5,425 nt of DNA from Bacteroidia bacterium (GTDB taxonomy: Bacteria; Bacteroidota; Bacteroidia; Cytophagales; Cyclobacteriaceae): contig JANXRR010000573.1 in assembly GCA_025356795.1 (NCBI GenBank), forward strand, positions 1-5,425, written 5' to 3'. Positions 5,024-5,425 of the stretch are shown here, one piece after another. Position 1 is the stretch's first letter; each line of letters opens with the position of its first letter. The notes under the pieces were generated by a model. The model was not told the DNA's origin and made no database searches. It saw only the letters and a list, made by a program, of their open reading frames with translations. Position numbers and translations under genes: made by a program.

Positions 5024-5171
5024 AAAAAATAAAGAGTTTGATGCTGTAAAAATGATGAGAGAAATAAGGGACAAAATTAGTACTGAAACTCAACACATGA
5101 CTTTCGAGGAGTTGAAGGCATACATAAAGCAAAAACTAGAAGAAAGTAAATCGAAACTAGTTGGTCAATAA
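5010..5171 (+). CDS. Small partner protein of the PIN toxin (putative antitoxin)
   Basis: This 53-residue protein starts METNKKNKEFDAVKMMREIR and continues with DKISTETQHMTFEELKAYIK and a charged KQKLEESKSK tail. Its ATG at 5010 lies inside the last codons of the PIN gene (14-nt overlap, different frame), indicating translational coupling. As I recall, small proteins with an FDxVxMxRxxxxxIxxET...MTxEE pattern regularly follow PIN genes of this type in Bacteroidota, and here they are thought to be the antitoxin. The sequence is highly charged and mostly helical, with no membrane segment or signal peptide. The coupling is seen directly; the antitoxin role is inferred. Confidence 0.72.
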   Translation: METNKKNKEFDAVKMMREIRDKISTETQHMTFEELKAYIKQKLEESKSKLVGQ

Positions 5172-5172
5172 T

Positions 5173-5205
5173 TTTAATACGGATGTTGCGGAAGAATTTG
5201 GGCAT
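5173..5205 (-). pseudogene. Possible start remnant of a DUF6090-like membrane protein gene
   Basis: On the minus strand an ATG at 5205 reads MPKFFRNIRIK before running antisense into the end of the small partner gene. KFFRxIR directly after the start is characteristic of a Bacteroidota family (DUF6090, as I recall it), whose members continue into a single membrane helix with an IGILIALQINxWN pattern. None of that follows here. A promoter-like TATATTTC box lies upstream on the same strand at 5228-5221. With only 11 residues, this could be chance. Confidence 0.28.
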
Positions 5206-5281
5206 GGCGTTTTGGTCAGTGAAATATAAATTTTAAAGGTAAATATCTCTGCTTTAGCCTACTGCCAAATCCCCTATTCTT

Positions 5282-5425
5282 TTTCTTCGCAGAGTCTCGC
5301 TTCGGGCTCTGCCCTTTATCTAATCTCTCCCCTTTGTCAAATCCATATCAGCCATCAACGCGAAGTTGTGAGCAACAATTTACGTATTGTAAATCAACTT
5401 CATGTTCACCAATAGTGCCGCAGAG
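5282..5425. repeat. MITE-like repeat, copy B (cut by the window edge)
   Basis: The left end has a hairpin, GCAGAG (5289-5294) with CTCTGC (5307-5312) around a 12-nt loop, the same stem and loop size as the right end of copy A. Bases 5282-5312 match the reverse complement of 4385-4415 at 26 of 31 positions. The interior 5307-5425 aligns with copy A in the same orientation at about 85%. It contains an ATTTAC/GTAAAT hairpin with a GTATT loop that is degraded in copy A. The last roughly 25 bases, with the right terminal repeat, would fall just outside the window. No coding capacity is seen. Confidence 0.7.

Noticed and set aside
1..5425. CRISPR array, tRNA, rRNA or tandem repeat
   Set aside because: No regularly spaced repeats, cloverleaf or rRNA-like segments were seen on either strand.

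Overview
The window looks like an accessory, rearranged stretch of a Bacteroidota (Cytophagia/Sphingobacteriia-like) chromosome. Three start regions carry a TAnnTTTG box, the -7 element of this phylum, and recognisable ribosome binding sites are mostly absent. The large transporter has the Bacteroidota-type MMPL signature GITNAIYLLNKYH, and the small genes match toxin-antitoxin (TA) families common in these bacteria. All family names come from reading the sequence; no database search was possible.

Layout. (1) 1-350, minus strand: a TA operon with an antitoxin followed by a RelE/ParE toxin that runs off the left edge. (2) 351-537: a divergent promoter region that also holds a possible remnant of a cysteine-rich gene. 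(3) 538-2928, plus strand: the one large intact gene, a 796-residue MMPL/RND-superfamily exporter. (4) 2929-3539: inverted repeats, then a minus-strand TA pair whose ParE toxin is broken by a frameshift. (5) 3600-3858: the first codons of an IS110-family transposase fused to a second copy of the last 34 codons of the MMPL gene. (6) 3880-4284, minus strand: a RelE/ParE toxin with a doubtful start, preceded only by the C-terminal remnant of its antitoxin. (7) 4272-4415 and 5282-5425: two same-orientation copies of a short non-coding repeat (about 85% identical) with palindromic inverted-repeat ends, resembling a miniature transposable element. (8) 4559-5171, plus strand, between those repeats: a PIN-domain toxin gene overlapping a 53-residue likely partner gene, followed by a possible gene-start remnant.

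Reading it together: one conserved envelope transporter is bordered by an eroding cluster of four TA modules, an IS remnant and miniature repeats. Two of the three ParE-type modules carry lesions: one toxin is frameshifted, and the other module has lost most of its antitoxin and has a displaced toxin start. The PIN module and the left-edge module look intact as far as they are visible. The most informative feature is the duplicated MMPL 3' end. Its seven differences are all at third codon positions and all synonymous, so the two tails diverged while both were under protein-level selection. One tail must therefore come from a once-functional second or foreign copy of the gene.
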